A program made the position numbers and the translations under genes. The notes below the pieces were generated by a model. The model had not been told where the DNA came from, made no database searches, and saw only the letters and a program-made list of their open reading frames with translations. From the NCBI RefSeq assembly GCF_017355525.1, contig NZ_CP067395.1, positions 3,689,001-3,753,000 on the forward strand: a DNA stretch of 64,000 bases. The letters run 5' to 3'. Shown one piece after another: positions 62,524 to 64,000 of this stretch (positions within the stretch are counted from its first letter, which is position 1; each line of letters begins with the position of its first letter). This DNA comes from Lysobacter enzymogenes. GTDB lineage: Bacteria > Pseudomonadota > Gammaproteobacteria > Xanthomonadales > Xanthomonadaceae.

Positions 62524-63057
62524 ATGTCCGATCCGCAAGCACCCAACGCCAACGCCGCGCAGTTCGAGCAGGAACTGCTCGAAGACCAGGCGCTGTCGGC
62601 CGCCGAGCGCTACGCCTCGTTCCTCGCCGCGGTCGCCGACAGCGGCCGCTTCTGGGTCGCCGAGTCGGGCGAGTACCTGCTGACCCTGTTCGACGGCGAC
62701 GGCCAGGAACTGCTGCCGGCCTGGCCTTCGGCCGCGACCGCGCACGCCGCGCTGGCGCAGGCGCGCACGCAGTCGCCGAACCTCGCCGGCTACGCGCCGG
62801 CGCCGCGCGAACTGGCCGCCTGGCGCGAGCGCGCCGCCGCGGCGATGGACGAGGCCGGCGTCGGCGTCGGCACGTTTCCGGACCTGGCGATGCAATGCGC
62901 GGTGGTCGCGCCGACGCAATTGCTCGAACACCTCGATGCGGTGATCGCCGATGCCGGCGCGGCGGCGGACCAATCCGCGGACGCTGCGCCCGGGCTCGAC
63001 CTCGCCCAGGCGCAGCGCGCGCTGGCGCAGAAGTTCGCCAAGCCCAAGGGCGACTGA
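62524..63057 (+). CDS. DUF2750-like hypothetical protein
   Basis: 177 residues, starting ten bases after uppP, so probably in the same operon (AGGAAACC precedes the ATG). Features fit DUF2750: ERYASFLAAVADSGRFWVAE, LTLFDGDGQELLPAWPSAAT, GYAPAPRELAAWRERAAAAM and GVGVGTFPDLAMQCAVVAPT, in which 'LPxWP' and 'FP' are the family anchors. A C-terminal tail (LAQKFAKPKGD) is Ala/Lys-rich. It is soluble and its function is unknown. Confidence 0.72.
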   Translation: MSDPQAPNANAAQFEQELLEDQALSAAERYASFLAAVADSGRFWVAESGEYLLTLFDGDGQELLPAWPSAATAHAALAQARTQSPNLAGYAPAPRELAAWRERAAAAMDEAGVGVGTFPDLAMQCAVVAPTQLLEHLDAVIADAGAAADQSADAAPGLDLAQAQRALAQKFAKPKGD

Positions 63058-63197
63058 GCGCCGCACGCGAGGAAACGCCTGTGCGCAAGCCTGCGCGCGC
63101 CGGTGACGAATCTCGATAGCGCGACCGCTATCGCACATCGGTATCGACGCCGCGCACCGGACTGCTTCACGCTGTGCGCCCCGATACGGAGATCGTC

Positions 63198-64000
63198 ATG
63201 GGCACCGGCATGAAATTCCCGCGCGTCGCCGCGATCGTCGTCGCGCTCGCCTTTTGCGCCGGCCTGGCGCTGGCGTACGCCGCCAGGCCGGGCGGCTACG
63301 GCGCCGATGCCTCGTCCGACCCGACCCTGACCTCGTTGCCGCGGCGCAAGGCCGGCATCGCCGACCTGACCGAATACCCATGGCAGGTGCAACTGGCCAC
63401 GCGCGCCGACGGCAACGCCTTGCCGCTGCTGCAGGCCGATGCGATCAGCCAGATCGAACTGCGCTTCAGCGACCGCAGCATGATGTTCCGCGGCGGCAAC
63501 ACGCATTCGATGGAGTACCGCATCGACGGCGCGCGCATCGTACCCGCTCATGGCGACAGCGACGGCTTCGCGATGACCCTCGCCGGCACCGCGCACGAGC
63601 GCCCGCGCGCGATCGACGACCTGCTGTCCGCGCACCTGCGGCCGCCGTTCGACTACTGGCTGGAAGGCAGCGGCGCGACCCAGCGCCTGTACCTGACCGG
63701 CGCCGACGGCACTCGCTTCATCCTGCAGACGCAGGACGCGGCGTACGGCGCCAAGGCCGAGCAGGTCAGCCTGGAAGCCGAACCCGGACTGCGCGCCTGC
63801 GCGGTCGGCTGCGCAGCGCTGGCGGCGCCGACGCCGAGTTGCCTGTCGGTGCGCAAGCTGCGCTGGGTGAAGTACATGCCGCAACCGGCGTCGGACTGGT
63901 TCCTGCTGCCGAAGCACGCCTTCGACGGGCGCCGTTCCGACCCGCAGCGACGCCAGTTGCTGGACACGCGCCACTATCCGAGCCTGACCGGACAAGCGTG
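63198..64000 (+). CDS. Secreted META/DUF4377-like protein, 3' end cut by window edge
   Basis: Translated by hand from the ATG at 63198; the frame is open to base 64000 (at least 267 residues). The N-terminus is a signal or anchor (FPRVAAIVVALAFCAGLALA). A META-like segment follows (IELRFSDRSMMFRGGNTHSM, then YRIDGARIVPAHGDSDGFAM), with GGN in place of the usual GCN. A second segment around 205-245 (CLSVRKLRWVKYMPQPASDW) resembles DUF4377. Proteins with this pair are HslJ-related envelope or heat-stress factors. The call is tentative, and an alternative start at the Met four codons later is possible. Confidence 0.6.
   Translation, partial: MGTGMKFPRVAAIVVALAFCAGLALAYAARPGGYGADASSDPTLTSLPRRKAGIADLTEYPWQVQLATRADGNALPLLQADAISQIELRFSDRSMMFRGGNTHSMEYRIDGARIVPAHGDSDGFAMTLAGTAHERPRAIDDLLSAHLRPPFDYWLEGSGATQRLYLTGADGTRFILQTQDAAYGAKAEQVSLEAEPGLRACAVGCAALAAPTPSCLSVRKLRWVKYMPQPASDWFLLPKHAFDGRRSDPQRRQLLDTRHYPSLTGQA

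Overview
The window is about 70% GC DNA from a Gram-negative gammaproteobacterium, most likely Lysobacter or a close relative in the Xanthomonadaceae. This is inferred from the dense palindromic repeats, TonB-dependent receptors, secreted serine proteases, a type III secretion locus, and a RegA-type regulator next to copper genes. No tRNA, rRNA, CRISPR array or insertion sequence was seen. Product names come from motifs read by eye; no database search was run.

Layout. 1-9.7 kb: a truncated trypsin-like protease on the minus strand, a large SSF-type hybrid sensor kinase, two small secreted or membrane proteins, an ATGA-coupled three-gene operon (DUF2167 protein, membrane protein, degenerate J-domain protein) and a NarL-type response regulator. 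10-20.5 kb: a TonB-dependent receptor, an ArsR repressor with a likely operator, a glycosyltransferase, an MFS transporter, an acyltransferase and an unusual Gly/Pro/Asn-rich protein with a C-terminal membrane hairpin.

20.7-40.8 kb is a non-flagellar type III secretion (T3SS) island. On the minus strand it runs, in transcription order: FliO-like protein, sctV, a 39-codon ORF, sctD, a Gly-rich SctI-like protein, sctI, sctJ, sctK, sctL, sctN, sctO, sctP, an unknown gene, a needle-like protein and a secreted protein. On the plus strand it runs: sensor kinase, FixJ-type regulator, sctQ (with a probable internal start for SctQ-C), sctR, sctS and sctT. sctU lies alone on the minus strand after a glutathione transferase gene. 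The core export apparatus is complete, but no outer-membrane secretin (SctC), gatekeeper or recognisable translocon gene is in the window.

41-54 kb: SCO1/SenC and PCu(A)C copper proteins facing a RegA/PrrA-type regulator, then a carbohydrate-use locus (GH3 beta-glucosidase, LacI repressor, sodium/sugar symporter, TonB-dependent receptor) with two candidate operators, then a subtilisin-like protease. 54.8-64 kb: a 2-oxoglutarate oxygenase fused to a WD40-like propeller, and a nitrogen block (TorF-like porin, GlnK, AmtB, a GNAT enzyme, glnA). glnA has a clear sigma-54 promoter and two NtrC-like sites. UppP, a DUF2750-like protein and a truncated META/DUF4377-like lipoprotein or secreted protein follow.

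Three palindromic repeat families and G-rich heptamer-type repeats punctuate the intergenic spaces. The G-rich repeats sit directly in front of the start codons of both glnA and uppP and break up the sctR-sctS junction.
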